A DNA stretch of 64,000 nt from Deltaproteobacteria bacterium (GCA_002731275.1 PCBK01000003.1:62001-126000); one strand, 5' to 3'; shown: positions 43,697-52,165, numbered from the stretch's first letter. Notes: generated by a model from the sequence alone, not told the origin. Made by a program: numbers and translations.

Positions 43697-44098
43697 ATCG
43701 AACCTCCAAACAGCACACTCATGTAAGCTTCTACAGACGAAACTTTCGAGGGTAAACAGGTTTTTTTGTCTATTTTCAACACATCATACACAATCCACAC
43801 ACAAACGCAAGCCATCCCATCGTGGAACAAATGACACCTTCGAACAATCAAGTACGCTATGCTGTACAGGACAGAACGACACAAAGGACAGAAAAAGTCG
43901 TCTCCCAACACTTGACCTCTGTGGAACATTCGATTATCAAAGAAGAAAAGAAAAAGATTGCTCAAAAAAGCAGCCGACAACCGTCTGGTTTGTACAGACC
44001 ATCATCGATTCTATCAACCGACTCTACCAGGAGTACGTTGTACGAAGCCGGCACCATGCCACCCACAAAAGAAGACTGGCAACAGTAGGAGTTTACTG
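43697..44098. other. Divergent intergenic region
   Basis: Separates the small exported gene (minus) from the large MopE/VWA lipoprotein gene (plus). It is A-rich. An open frame at 43822-44088 has no ribosome-binding site or recognisable similarity, so it is not called. No strong promoter hexamers seen. Confidence 0.3.
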
Positions 44099-46753
44099 AT
44101 GAATTCACTTTTCCAGCGTTTCACACGTGCCTTGATGCTATTGGCTGTATTCAGCCTTGGCGGCGGGTCTTTGTCTGGTTGTGCAGGCGATCCGCCGCCA
44201 GTCTGTAGCAAAGACGCCGACTGCAAAGGGGATCGCATCTGCGAAAACCAAAAATGTGTCTCCCCAACGACCACAACAGATGGTGGTGGTAACAAAGAAG
44301 CCACCCCCACAGAGAAGGTCGACCCCAAAGACGACAACTCCAAAACAGAAGACACCACACCCGACGCAGGACCAGAGCCGACAACGCCCGATGTTGGTCC
44401 CGAACCCACAAAGCCCGATGTTGGTCCCGAACCCACACAAGAGCCCACAACACCAGATGTCGGACCAGAGCCAACACAAGAACCGACAACGCCCGATGTT
44501 GGTCCCGAGCCCACACAAGAACCTACCGTCCCAGAGGTCGGTCCAGAGCCTTCAGGTCCAGAACCCCAACCCGATACACCTGCAGGCTGTACAAATGGCG
44601 CGACCAAAGCCTGCTACACTGGACCTGCAGGAACGTCCGGCAAAGGTATTTGTAAGGCTGGTACACAGACCTGTACAAACGGCGCATGGAGCCCATGTAC
44701 CGGTCAAGTTATACCAGCCACAGAAGTATGTGATGGAAAAGACAACGACTGCGATGGCAGAATCGACATGGATCCTGCAACAACTTCAAACCTCTCCCAA
44801 CCATGCTACACAGGCCCAGTGGGTACTGTACGTGTGGGGATTTGCCAAGAGGGAATGCAGTTTTGTATCAACGGCGCGTGGCAAGCGTGCTCCGGCGAAG
44901 TCACCCCCGCAGCCAAAGACATCTGCACGAACAACAAAGATGATAACTGTGATGGCAAAATAAACGATGGATGTTCTGCTCCAGTGTGCACCAATGGAGA
45001 CCAACAAGTTTGCTACACAGGTCCTCTTGCAACACTCAACAAGGGTGCCTGTCGCTCCGGCTTGAAGAACTGTGTGAATGGCCAATGGACTGCATGCGCA
45101 GGCGAAACAACTCCTACAACAGAGACGTGTGATGGGAAAGACAACGACTGTGACGGCATGGTCGACGAGAGCCTCGTCAAAACCTGTTACACCGGTCCTC
45201 CTGGAACACAACTAAAAGGTATCTGCAAATCAGGAACACAATCCTGTACAGGCGGCACATGGACGTCCTGTCTTGGCCAAGTCACCCCACAAGTTGAGAG
45301 CTGCAACAACAAAGATGACGACTGTGATGGACAGGTAGACAACAACATCCCTGCAGCGAACTGTACTTTGGGTAGCAAACGTGGTGCATGTCGTACAGGG
45401 AAACAGTCCTGTATCAACGGCGCATACGCTTGTGTCCAGGTCAACCAACCCACTGCAGAGACCTGTAACCGTATCGATGATGACTGCGACGGACAAACAG
45501 ATGAAGGCCTCACTTGCGCCCCCACTTGCATCTACTTCTCACCAACTTCCTACGACTTCGGCGCTTCACAGCAAACTTGTGCAACACCAACATACAGATT
45601 TGCCTTGCGAAATACATGCTCATCTCCACAGGCTGGCATGACAGTGTATGATGCCAAATTTAGCTCAAATCCGTCCCAATTCATCTTTCCAGTCATCGGA
45701 ACGGATTCTAGCGGAAATCCTATAACAGGAAACCCTGTTGCAAAAAGAAATGCGGTAATTCCTCGCTTTGGGTACATGTACTTTGATGTACAATTCAAAC
45801 CCAATAGAACAGGAAAAGCCAATGAAGATTTGGTTGTTCGCTTGACAAGCAATACCGGCCCCACAATATCAGTAAAATTGTCAGGTGAAGGCACAACCAA
45901 AAACAGCACAACGCAAACGGAATCCTTTACAGCACCTGTTGCCAAGAAGGTCGATCTCTTGTTTGTGATCGACAACTCCTGCTCCATGAGTGATGAACAA
46001 AACGCGCTGGGAACTGCTTTCAAGGCATTCTCGGCCCGCGCAAAAACACTCCAAGCGGACTATCAAATCGGTGTTATCACAACAGACACGTCAACAAACA
46101 AAGGCTACGCAACAGGTGAGCTGAGAGGCAATCCCAAGATTATCGTCCCCACAACCCCCAACCTCGACGCAACCTTTGCCAATAATATCAAACAAGGCAC
46201 CTCAGGTAGCCCCCAAGAGAAAGGTTTGGAGTCCTCCAAAGCAGCTCTCACGGCACCTCTCATCACGACAGGTGCCAACAAAGGCTTCTTGCGCCAGAAC
46301 GCACAACTCTCCATCGTCTTTATCTCCGATGAAGACGACAATGGAAACGACCTCATCGCGCCTTACATCACGTTCTTTAAAAGCGTCAAAGGTAACGACA
46401 GCAGCCTGATCAAAGCATCTGCGCTCGGTCCTATCAGCGGTACACGTTACAAACAAGTTGTCCAGGCACTTAACGGCCTTTACACACAATTGCCACAACC
46501 TGTGCAGGTGACGATCCTCGAAACCTTCATGAAAAACCTAGCCGATCTGACCATGAACCGTGCGCTGTTCACATTGAAAGGTGCCGCAGATCCAGCGACC
46601 ATCTCCGTGAAAGTCAACAACGTCGCCGTCGCGAAAAGTACAACCAATGGCTGGTCCTACAATACAACAACACGCAGCATCACCTTCCATGGAACGGCCA
46701 TCCCCGCAGCCAACGCCAAAATAGACGTCAGCTACAAAACAGGTTGCCCCTGA
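44099..46753 (+). CDS. Large lipoprotein with five MopE-type modules and a VWA domain
   Basis: 884 aa from ATG 44099 (TAGGAGTTTACTG upstream). Signal peptide with lipobox ('LSGC'), then a Cys-rich 'VCSKDADCKGDRICENQKCV' motif and a long Thr/Pro/Glu stalk of 'GPEPTQEPTTPDV' repeats. Five tandem Cys-rich modules come next, each ending in an acidic calcium-loop-like motif: DNDCDGRID, DDNCDGKIND, DNDCDGMVDE, DDDCDGQVDN, DDDCDGQTDE. Then an Ig-like 'FSPTSYDFGASQ...VKLSGEGT' domain and a von Willebrand A domain with the MIDAS-like 'VDLLFVIDNSCSMSDEQ'. Probably a surface adhesin or matrix-binding protein. Ends 40 bp before a strong terminator. Confidence 0.92.
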   Translation: MNSLFQRFTRALMLLAVFSLGGGSLSGCAGDPPPVCSKDADCKGDRICENQKCVSPTTTTDGGGNKEATPTEKVDPKDDNSKTEDTTPDAGPEPTTPDVGPEPTKPDVGPEPTQEPTTPDVGPEPTQEPTTPDVGPEPTQEPTVPEVGPEPSGPEPQPDTPAGCTNGATKACYTGPAGTSGKGICKAGTQTCTNGAWSPCTGQVIPATEVCDGKDNDCDGRIDMDPATTSNLSQPCYTGPVGTVRVGICQEGMQFCINGAWQACSGEVTPAAKDICTNNKDDNCDGKINDGCSAPVCTNGDQQVCYTGPLATLNKGACRSGLKNCVNGQWTACAGETTPTTETCDGKDNDCDGMVDESLVKTCYTGPPGTQLKGICKSGTQSCTGGTWTSCLGQVTPQVESCNNKDDDCDGQVDNNIPAANCTLGSKRGACRTGKQSCINGAYACVQVNQPTAETCNRIDDDCDGQTDEGLTCAPTCIYFSPTSYDFGASQQTCATPTYRFALRNTCSSPQAGMTVYDAKFSSNPSQFIFPVIGTDSSGNPITGNPVAKRNAVIPRFGYMYFDVQFKPNRTGKANEDLVVRLTSNTGPTISVKLSGEGTTKNSTTQTESFTAPVAKKVDLLFVIDNSCSMSDEQNALGTAFKAFSARAKTLQADYQIGVITTDTSTNKGYATGELRGNPKIIVPTTPNLDATFANNIKQGTSGSPQEKGLESSKAALTAPLITTGANKGFLRQNAQLSIVFISDEDDNGNDLIAPYITFFKSVKGNDSSLIKASALGPISGTRYKQVVQALNGLYTQLPQPVQVTILETFMKNLADLTMNRALFTLKGAADPATISVKVNNVAVAKSTTNGWSYNTTTRSITFHGTAIPAANAKIDVSYKTGCP

Positions 46754-46793
46754 TCCTCCCTCAAACCTTCCCTTTTCTCACTCCCATATACGC

Positions 46794-46825
46794 AAAAAGC
46801 CACGGCATGACTGCCGTGGCTTTTT
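46794..46825. terminator. Bidirectional intrinsic terminator
   Basis: AAAAAGCCACGGCA-TGAC-TGCCGTGGCTTTTT: a perfect 14-bp stem with a 4-nt loop, A5 upstream and T5 downstream, so it can stop transcription from both the plus-strand MopE/VWA gene and the minus-strand selenoprotein gene. Confidence 0.95.
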
Positions 46826-46874
46826 GTTGTCTATCGCATGTCAAACAACAAGCGACTTTTTACTTGGAAAAGCC

Positions 46875-47222
46875 TTACTCAAACAGAGACTCATAAAGCG
46901 CCTGATTGAATCCCACAACGAGGGTCTCGCCGAGGACAAGCGTAGGCGCCCGAAGGTTCCCGGTCCGTCCGAGCATGTGGGAGAGTAATGTCTCCTCATC
47001 GGGAGGCTCTTCTTGCATCGAGAAATCGACGCGCTTTTTGCCTTTGGCCACAATGATATGCTCAGCAGCAGAGGCGAGCTCAAGGGCCTTTTCTTTGCCC
47101 AACTTGAGCCGGGCGTTCACTTGTTCTTTGACGTCTGCGTTGGCTTGCGACAGGAACTCCTGCGCTTTTTTACAAGATGTTCAACCATTACGGTGGTAGT
47201 ACCACTCTACAGTCTGTGACAT
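46875..47222 (-). CDS. ArsC-like thioredoxin-fold selenoprotein (in-frame UGA read as selenocysteine)
   Basis: 115 aa if the TGA at 47183-47181 is read as Sec. From ATG 47222, seven bases after GGAG, the frame gives 'MSQTVEWYYHRNG-U-TSCKKAQEFL' and runs on without another stop to TAA 46877-46875. The Sec lies at residue 14 in a UxxC motif (U14-T-S-C17), exactly where ArsC/Spx-like thioredoxin-fold proteins carry their redox CxxC after the first beta strand. The C-terminus 'KGKKRVDFSMQEEPPDEETLL..MLGRTGNLRAPTLVLGETLVVGFNQALYESLF' is the family's cis-Pro part. A bSECIS-like stem-loop lies directly downstream of the TGA. An open frame beginning only at 47120 would lack the whole active site. Substrate unknown; probably a thiol-dependent redox enzyme. 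Confidence 0.9.
47147..47165 (-). promoter_or_regulatory. bSECIS-like stem-loop for selenocysteine insertion
   Basis: mRNA GCG-CAGG-AGUU-CCUG-u-CGC: seven paired bases, one bulged U on the 3' side, tetraloop AGUU with G at loop position 2. The loop begins 22 nt after the UGA, within the usual spacing of bacterial SECIS elements. It lies inside the coding sequence, as bacterial SECIS elements must. Confidence 0.75.
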
Positions 47223-47255
47223 GTCATGACTCCTTTTGGTTCTAAAAGATGAATC

Positions 47256-47276
47256 GGACGGGCAATTGACCCGCCC
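47256..47276 (-). repeat. GC-rich leader hairpin ahead of the selenoprotein gene
   Basis: On the minus strand GGGCGGG-N7-CCCGTCC (one G-U pair), followed by a T-poor stretch. It lies between the predicted promoter and the ribosome-binding site, so it could attenuate selenoprotein expression or end transcripts of the upstream acetyltransferase gene. Confidence 0.4.
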
Positions 47277-47291
47277 ACACAAAGGTCAGAC

Positions 47292-47320
47292 ATTTTACAT
47301 CGATCGATGGCTCAGGACAA
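47292..47320 (-). promoter_or_regulatory. Putative promoter of the selenoprotein gene
   Basis: Minus strand -35 TTGTCC (47320-47315), 17-bp spacer, -10 TAAAAT (47297-47292). Leader of about 60 nt containing the GC-rich hairpin. Confidence 0.45.
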
Positions 47321-47355
47321 CACATTGTGGGGAAAAATGAAGCAGGAGGCACAGC

Positions 47356-48015
47356 TCAGGCACCAAAAGTGGGCTGGGGAAGTGGGATCTCATTGCCCAT
47401 CACATCATAAGCTTCAACAGGATTCTCATGGATAGGTAAATTGCGATACTCTTTGGGCAACATCGTCCAGATGTGCGCGTTGACGTATTCACCATCACGC
47501 ATCTGCAGAAACTCACGTCGAATCCCTTCCTGGAAAAAGCCCAACTTTTTGGGCACACCAAGACTTGGAATGTTCCCATCAGCGATGATGATCTCAGCAC
47601 GACGAGCTTTGTCAATCTCAAACGCGACACGGGTCAAGGCAGCGACAGCCTCTGTCGCGTAACCCTTGCGCACATGATCGCGATGCACCCAGTACCCAAT
47701 CTCCCGGATATCCTCGCCAGCACGCAGGTGAAGCCCTGTCCCACCAAGGACCACAGTCTCCTCCTTGTTGAAGATCCCGTAAGCGTAATCTTCATCGAGG
47801 TCAAACTTCGCACGGAACAAACGCATGAGCTTAACTTTGGCAGAGAGAGGTTCACTTTCCTCCGTTACCCACGGCATCCACGGCAATAAGTGCTCACGAC
47901 TTTCGTCAATGGCCGTTTTGAGCAAGGGGGCGTCTTGTGGTGACCAACATCGAATCACCAGTCGCGGTGTCACAATTTTGTACGCAGGCCCAAGCCTGTC
48001 TTCTTGTACTGACAT
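47356..48015 (-). CDS. RimJ/RimL-type GNAT acetyltransferase
   Basis: 219 aa from ATG 48015 (GGAAGTCGTC upstream). 'YKIVTPRLVIRCWSPQDAPLLKTAIDESREHLLPWMPW' is the ribosomal-protein N-acetyltransferase start. 'IGYWVHRDHVRKGYATEAVAALTRVAFE' holds the acetyl-CoA loop, and 'AEIIIADGNIPSLGVPKKLGFFQEGIRRE' the end of the core. These enzymes acetylate N-termini or small amines. The C-terminus has about 35 extra residues beyond the core. Confidence 0.93.
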   Translation of the reverse strand: MSVQEDRLGPAYKIVTPRLVIRCWSPQDAPLLKTAIDESREHLLPWMPWVTEESEPLSAKVKLMRLFRAKFDLDEDYAYGIFNKEETVVLGGTGLHLRAGEDIREIGYWVHRDHVRKGYATEAVAALTRVAFEIDKARRAEIIIADGNIPSLGVPKKLGFFQEGIRREFLQMRDGEYVNAHIWTMLPKEYRNLPIHENPVEAYDVMGNEIPLPQPTFGA

Positions 48016-48233
48016 GACGACTTCCACAAAACGCGCCGGGCGCGAAAAAACCAACAATCAAACACAAATACGCATTCATTACATACGTAGTTCTCCAAGG
48101 GTAACATAGCACATCAACCCCCAAGAGGAAACGTCACAAGGATCTTTTTTCCAAAAAGATTCATATGATAGGTGCATTTTTTGTCAAAAAAGAGGAGCGG
48201 GTTGTCTTCGCGGAATTGTGAAAAAAAGGTGGG

Positions 48234-48830
48234 TTAAAGTGGGATGTGAACAAAAGTTATAGGGTGTGTATTTTGGCTTGAAGCTTGCTTGGGAAGATCG
48301 CTTTCGTTGTTTTTGGGTTGGTCCGCCAAAAGCCAAATCGTGCCAATCACGAGCGCAGCAGCTCCCACCCCCATCGTGATACTCCCTACAGTCAGTAACA
48401 TGATCCCAGAGTCTTCCAACTCCTTGGCCTCTCGGGCGCTGCCTTTAACACAGCCACCAAATGATGTCCCAAAAAAGTCGATACCAGCGTCTTCTTGACC
48501 GACACAGGCGAGCTGATTACGCAGACCAATATTGGTCCGCCCCACAGCGAAGATAATCGCGCCAATCCCTGCGACTGTCACGCCAACACCTTCGAGGATG
48601 AGCGCGCCTTGTGGAAGTCGATATGCAGGCGCAGATGACGTCGGCGTGATCGCTTGTGAGACCTGGGTCGTGGTCACCTTCCTTGGGGTGTGTTTGGACC
48701 ACTGCAAGAGTTTATGTGTCGATGTCTTCTGTGGAAGCGCCCACACCATCGGAGAAGAAAAAAGCAAGACAGCCGCGAGAAGAGAGCCAATCACTCTCGT
48801 CCATCGCGTGCGTTCTTCATATCGTTTCAT
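48234..48830 (-). CDS. Exported membrane protein of unknown function
   Basis: 198 aa from ATG 48830. Signal-like hydrophobic segment (residues about 12-32, ending 'WALPQ'), a Ser/Thr-rich stretch, then two membrane helices ('GALILEGVGVTVAGIGAIIFAVG' and 'GIMLLTVGSITMGVGAAALVIGTIWLLA') with a two-Cys loop between. No known domain. It follows the lipoprotein gene by 26 bp on the same strand, at the end of the tolC-tetR gene string. Confidence 0.75.
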   Translation of the reverse strand: MKRYEERTRWTRVIGSLLAAVLLFSSPMVWALPQKTSTHKLLQWSKHTPRKVTTTQVSQAITPTSSAPAYRLPQGALILEGVGVTVAGIGAIIFAVGRTNIGLRNQLACVGQEDAGIDFFGTSFGGCVKGSAREAKELEDSGIMLLTVGSITMGVGAAALVIGTIWLLADQPKNNESDLPKQASSQNTHPITFVHIPL

Positions 48831-48856
48831 CGTCCAAAATCCCTTTCTCTTCGTCG

Positions 48857-49492
48857 TTAGGGCGCACACTGGATCGCGCAAATTTTGAAGGCTGTACAAC
48901 ACTGCAAACCTTTGGGACAGTCCGTGTCCTGTGCACAGGGCCCGCAAATCTTGGTCCCTTGGGGCACACGAGGATCATTGATCTCCATACACGTCGTCCC
49001 AGGGCAACAGTCACTGTCCTGGCTACAAAAACCAGTCTTTGGATCGACATTTCCTGTACATTGACCGGCTGGCTGGTCGGCCACCTTTTCGACGACTGGC
49101 TCTGGCTGCGTTTCAGCGACCTTCTCAGGCACAGTCTCGACCTGTGACTCACCAGTGACCTTTTCAGATGGCTTCTTCTCTGTCGGAGTAGGCTCAGGTT
49201 TGGGCTCTGGGCGAGGTTCCGGCTTGGGCTCAGGCTTTGCCTCAGCACCACCATCTTCTCCGAAACCATCAGGTGCACTACAGACCTCCTTCACACAAGG
49301 AAGATTGTCCCAACAATCATCGCTTTTTTCACACGTCATCCCGTTGGAGGTCTCAAGACGATCCACACAAGAAGCCGCCAACATCACAGTACAACACAAC
49401 ACACCTGAGAGCGCGAAGACACGCGCGGTCAAAAGATGTGTCCTGGCAAAACTCCAAAAAGAACGAATATATCGCGTAGATGATATGTTCAT
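48857..49492 (-). CDS. Cys-rich lipoprotein with Glu-Pro-rich stalk
   Basis: 211 aa from ATG 49492 (AAGGAGCGTCTG upstream). Signal peptide ending in lipobox 'LAASC'. Then 'MTCEKSDDCWDNLPCVKEVC', a stalk of 'KPEPRPEPKPEP' repeats and a C-terminal ten-Cys domain ('FCSQDSDCCPGTTCMEI..CGPCAQDTDCPKGLQCC'). This 'CxxDxDC' Cys pattern is typical of myxobacterial surface proteins. It lies 10 bp after the tetR stop codon, so it may be co-expressed with the efflux genes. Confidence 0.85.
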   Translation of the reverse strand: MNISSTRYIRSFWSFARTHLLTARVFALSGVLCCTVMLAASCVDRLETSNGMTCEKSDDCWDNLPCVKEVCSAPDGFGEDGGAEAKPEPKPEPRPEPKPEPTPTEKKPSEKVTGESQVETVPEKVAETQPEPVVEKVADQPAGQCTGNVDPKTGFCSQDSDCCPGTTCMEINDPRVPQGTKICGPCAQDTDCPKGLQCCTAFKICAIQCAP

Positions 49493-49502
49493 CAGACGCT
49501 CC

Positions 49503-50204
49503 TTAAGGCAAATCTGAAGGGGCGAGCTTCAGAGAAGGAAAACGTTTATAAAAATTGGCAAAGATGGCGTCACGAATGCGATCGAGTAAATCGTCGTCTT
49601 CTCGGATGATCCCGACACGCAATTGAATACCCAATCCATCGCGCATCGCGAGCATCATGTGGGCTGCGACATCAAGCTCAACACCTTCAAAGATCTCACT
49701 GCCGACCTGTTCAAAGAGGCTCTTCACGGACTCGATGATTTGCTGTTGGTAGCGACGCAACCGCTCAAAGAAGTCTTTCTCTTTGCCATTGCGTTTGGCG
49801 TACAGCCAAAACTCCATCAACACATAGTGGAATCCCAAAAACCCCTCTTCAGCGATCTGAGGGGCATCAAGTGGGCTCTCTGCGTCATCCATGCCAAGGC
49901 CGGCCTCTGGGAAGTGATAAAACAACAAACGCAACATCGTCAGCAACCGCTCCGCAGGGTCTTCAACGGAGATCAATCGCTCGATGAACTTTGCGCTGAT
50001 ATCGGCCATCATCTGCTCGTAAACCCCCCAAAACAACTCGTCTTTGGAGGGAAAGTAGTAGTAGAGCGTCCCTTGGCCCATCCCTGCGGCCTTTGCAATG
50101 CTACTCAGTGTAGCTTTGTGGTATCCATGCTCGACAAAGATGCGAAAGGCCGCGCGTAGGATCTCTTCATTGCGCTTCTCTCGGTCGACAATTTTGGGGC
50201 TCAT
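49503..50204 (-). CDS. TetR/AcrR-family repressor of the efflux operon
   Basis: 233 aa. HTH: 'NEEILRAAFRIFVEHGYHKATLSSIAKAAGMGQGTLYYYFPSKDELFWGVYEQMM'. The effector domain is of the AcrR/TetR_C type. It is the second gene after tolC (43-bp gap), so it is transcribed from the promoter at 52081-52109. The paired operators (52046-52067, 52179-52200) directly downstream of both divergent promoters fit it as repressor of tolC-tetR and mfp-rnd. Confidence 0.93.
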   Translation of the reverse strand: MSPKIVDREKRNEEILRAAFRIFVEHGYHKATLSSIAKAAGMGQGTLYYYFPSKDELFWGVYEQMMADISAKFIERLISVEDPAERLLTMLRLLFYHFPEAGLGMDDAESPLDAPQIAEEGFLGFHYVLMEFWLYAKRNGKEKDFFERLRRYQQQIIESVKSLFEQVGSEIFEGVELDVAAHMMLAMRDGLGIQLRVGIIREDDDLLDRIRDAIFANFYKRFPSLKLAPSDLP

Positions 50205-50247
50205 CTTTCTTCACCTGCTCTTCTCTTGCACAACACAAATAACGAAC

Positions 50248-51942
50248 TCATGGATTATACGCACCAATCGCACGCTGTAGCGCCACGATCGCGACGTCGT
50301 AATTGAGCTCTTTCTGCAACACGGAGATCAACGCAGTGCGATACAGATTGAGCGCGTCGGAAACTTCGACAGCAGTCGAGACGCCCGCTTTGTATTGCGC
50401 TTGTGTCAACGCGTAGCTACGTCGTGCCAAAAGACTCTGTCCACGTGCGATCAAAACGGCTGTCTTCGCGTTCTTCAGATCGATATCCGCCTTCGCGATG
50501 TCGTTGCGGATCTGTCGAAGTGATTTGGCCAGCTTGAGTCTCGCTTGAAAGAGTTTTGAGCGCGCCTCTTTCACCTCGATAAAACGCGTCCCACCAGAAT
50601 ACACATCGATCTGCATGGCCAGCCCAGCGCTCCAGGTAAAGTTACGCCCGACAAACCCCTCAGCGTTTTGTCCTTGGAGAGTACCAATCGCCGCAACCGT
50701 CGGTACAAACTTCAGCATACTCTGTGTCACTTGAGCCTCTGCCATCTGCACTGCGATACGAGCTGACTTGACCTCCTGGCGCTTTTGCAACGCTTGGCGA
50801 ATCCAAATCTTGCGATTACCTGTCGGTGGTGTAGGTGTTTGTGGACGTTTTGTGCGGAACTTAAAATTGGAGCGATTGAGCAACAAGGACAGCGCCAACT
50901 TTGCGTTGCGAAGAGCGTTCTCTGCCTCAGTCCATTGTTGATACGCTTTGGCCTGATCGAGCAGCGCCCGTGTCACGAGCAGCTGTGGTCCCAAACCTGC
51001 CTGAAAACGAGCACGTGCGATCTTCAGGTGCTTCTTCGAGTTGTCCCAAGTGCGGCGCGCGATATCGAGCAGCCCCTCTGTCAAAAGGACTCCGTAGTAA
51101 GCTCTCGTCAACCCAAACATCACTTCGCGTTTCGCCTGCTTTGCCGCATGTGCGACCTGAAGCGTTCCAAGATTCGCCATATTTAACAGAGGGATCGCTT
51201 GGACGTTGAAGAACGCCCACTGCAACTGCACACGCATACCAAGCTGATCTCTCGGTGTCAACACACTTTCGAGCAGCTTGGTCTCGTTGTCGTTACGTGT
51301 GTATGACAAGGAGACACTCAAACGAGGCTTCAAGATCGCCCAGGCTTTGGCTCTCGCAAGCTCAGCCTGCACGGCTTGTTGACGCAAAATACGAAGATCC
51401 AGGTTGCTCCTCTTCACGATCGTAAAGAGCTCCTGCAATGTCCGAACTTTGTGGTCTTCATCATACCGAACAGGAAGATCTTTGGGCAGCGCCATCCCCA
51501 TCTGCTTGTTCAAGCGGGCTGCAGCGTCTGTCTCGCTCGTGTTGGCCGCGCGCAAACGAGGCTTCAAATCCATCGTTCGTTTGGTTGGCGCGCTCAACAC
51601 CTTACTTGGTGGAGCGCTCTTTGTGGAGACACCTTTCTTCTTTACAGCCACACGTCGCCAATGCAAACGATGCCAGCGCTTCACTCGAACGCCAAGGCGT
51701 TTCAAACAACGACGTCTTCGTTTCTTTGAGGACATCTTCTGACAACGAAGTGACAGGCGTCTTCGTGTTCTCTTCCACCTTTTGCCTCTCACTCGCCTTG
51801 TGCGCGTGTGCTTCACCATCGCGACACGACGACTTTTGACGCGGCGTCCCCGCTCTTTGTCATCTCGACGAGCCGAAGCCTCGCCTGCTACACCGACAAT
51901 CATATATGCCAGGAGCAACAATCCGATCCACCACTTGCTCAC
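50248..51942 (-). CDS. TolC-like outer-membrane efflux protein with Arg-rich N-terminal extension
   Basis: 564 aa if started at GTG 51942 (AGAGAGG nine bases upstream), which gives a signal peptide 'WWIGLLLLAYMIVGVAGEASA'. An ATG at 52038 is possible but lacks a ribosome-binding site. Residues about 25-105 are extraordinarily basic ('RRVRGKRWKRTRRRLSLRCQ', 'KKRRRRCLKRLGVRVKRWHR'). From about residue 160 the TolC repeats are clear ('LRILRQQAVQAELARAKAWAILKPRLSVSLSY' and 'YALTQAQYKAGVSTAVEVSDALNLYRTALISVLQKELNYDVAIVALQRAIG'). It would form the exit duct for the RND pump encoded divergently. Confidence 0.88.
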   Translation of the reverse strand: MSKWWIGLLLLAYMIVGVAGEASARRDDKERGRRVKSRRVAMVKHTRTRRVRGKRWKRTRRRLSLRCQKMSSKKRRRRCLKRLGVRVKRWHRLHWRRVAVKKKGVSTKSAPPSKVLSAPTKRTMDLKPRLRAANTSETDAAARLNKQMGMALPKDLPVRYDEDHKVRTLQELFTIVKRSNLDLRILRQQAVQAELARAKAWAILKPRLSVSLSYTRNDNETKLLESVLTPRDQLGMRVQLQWAFFNVQAIPLLNMANLGTLQVAHAAKQAKREVMFGLTRAYYGVLLTEGLLDIARRTWDNSKKHLKIARARFQAGLGPQLLVTRALLDQAKAYQQWTEAENALRNAKLALSLLLNRSNFKFRTKRPQTPTPPTGNRKIWIRQALQKRQEVKSARIAVQMAEAQVTQSMLKFVPTVAAIGTLQGQNAEGFVGRNFTWSAGLAMQIDVYSGGTRFIEVKEARSKLFQARLKLAKSLRQIRNDIAKADIDLKNAKTAVLIARGQSLLARRSYALTQAQYKAGVSTAVEVSDALNLYRTALISVLQKELNYDVAIVALQRAIGAYNP

Positions 51943-52045
51943 AACATCATTCCTCTCTCGCTTACAACCACAACACAACCCAAAAAAGATCTGTCGATGG
52001 TCAGCCTGGTCATTCTTGTGTTCAAAATGTTCACTCATTTTTTTT

Positions 52046-52067
52046 AATTCGGTCCGTCGACCTAAAA
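52046..52067. promoter_or_regulatory. Operator copy 1 in the efflux intergenic region
   Basis: Core GGTCCGTCGACC (52051-52062). Read on the minus strand it matches copy 2 at 17 of 22 positions: TTTTnGGTCGnnnGACCGAAnT. It starts about 7 bp after the predicted tolC transcription start. Confidence 0.65.
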
Positions 52068-52080
52068 AACGCTGCTTCTG

Positions 52081-52109
52081 TAAATATGCACCGAAAACAC
52101 TGATGTCAA
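52081..52109 (-). promoter_or_regulatory. Promoter of tolC-tetR
   Basis: Minus strand -35 TTGACA (52109-52104), 17-bp spacer, -10 TATTTA (52086-52081). Start near 52074. Confidence 0.7.
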
Positions 52110-52137
52110 GCACTTTGTTTTTATTTGTCCAGGAGGC

Positions 52138-52165
52138 TTGACACTCCCTTTTGGGTTCTTATACT
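52138..52165 (+). promoter_or_regulatory. Promoter of mfp-rnd
   Basis: -35 TTGACA (52138-52143), 16-bp spacer, -10 TATACT (52160-52165). Start near 52172. Confidence 0.75.

Noticed and set aside
43822-44088. 88-codon plus-strand frame just before the MopE/VWA gene
   Set aside because: No ribosome-binding site, no signal peptide, no similarity.
46875-47120. Treating the selenoprotein as an 81-aa protein starting at 47120
   Set aside because: That start is a GTG without ribosome-binding site and removes the first strand and the redox motif; the longer frame through the TGA has both.
47209-47227. Short frame from the ATG at 47227 (six codons then TAG)
   Set aside because: Too close to GGAG and out of frame with the protein; the in-frame ATG at 47222 has better spacing.
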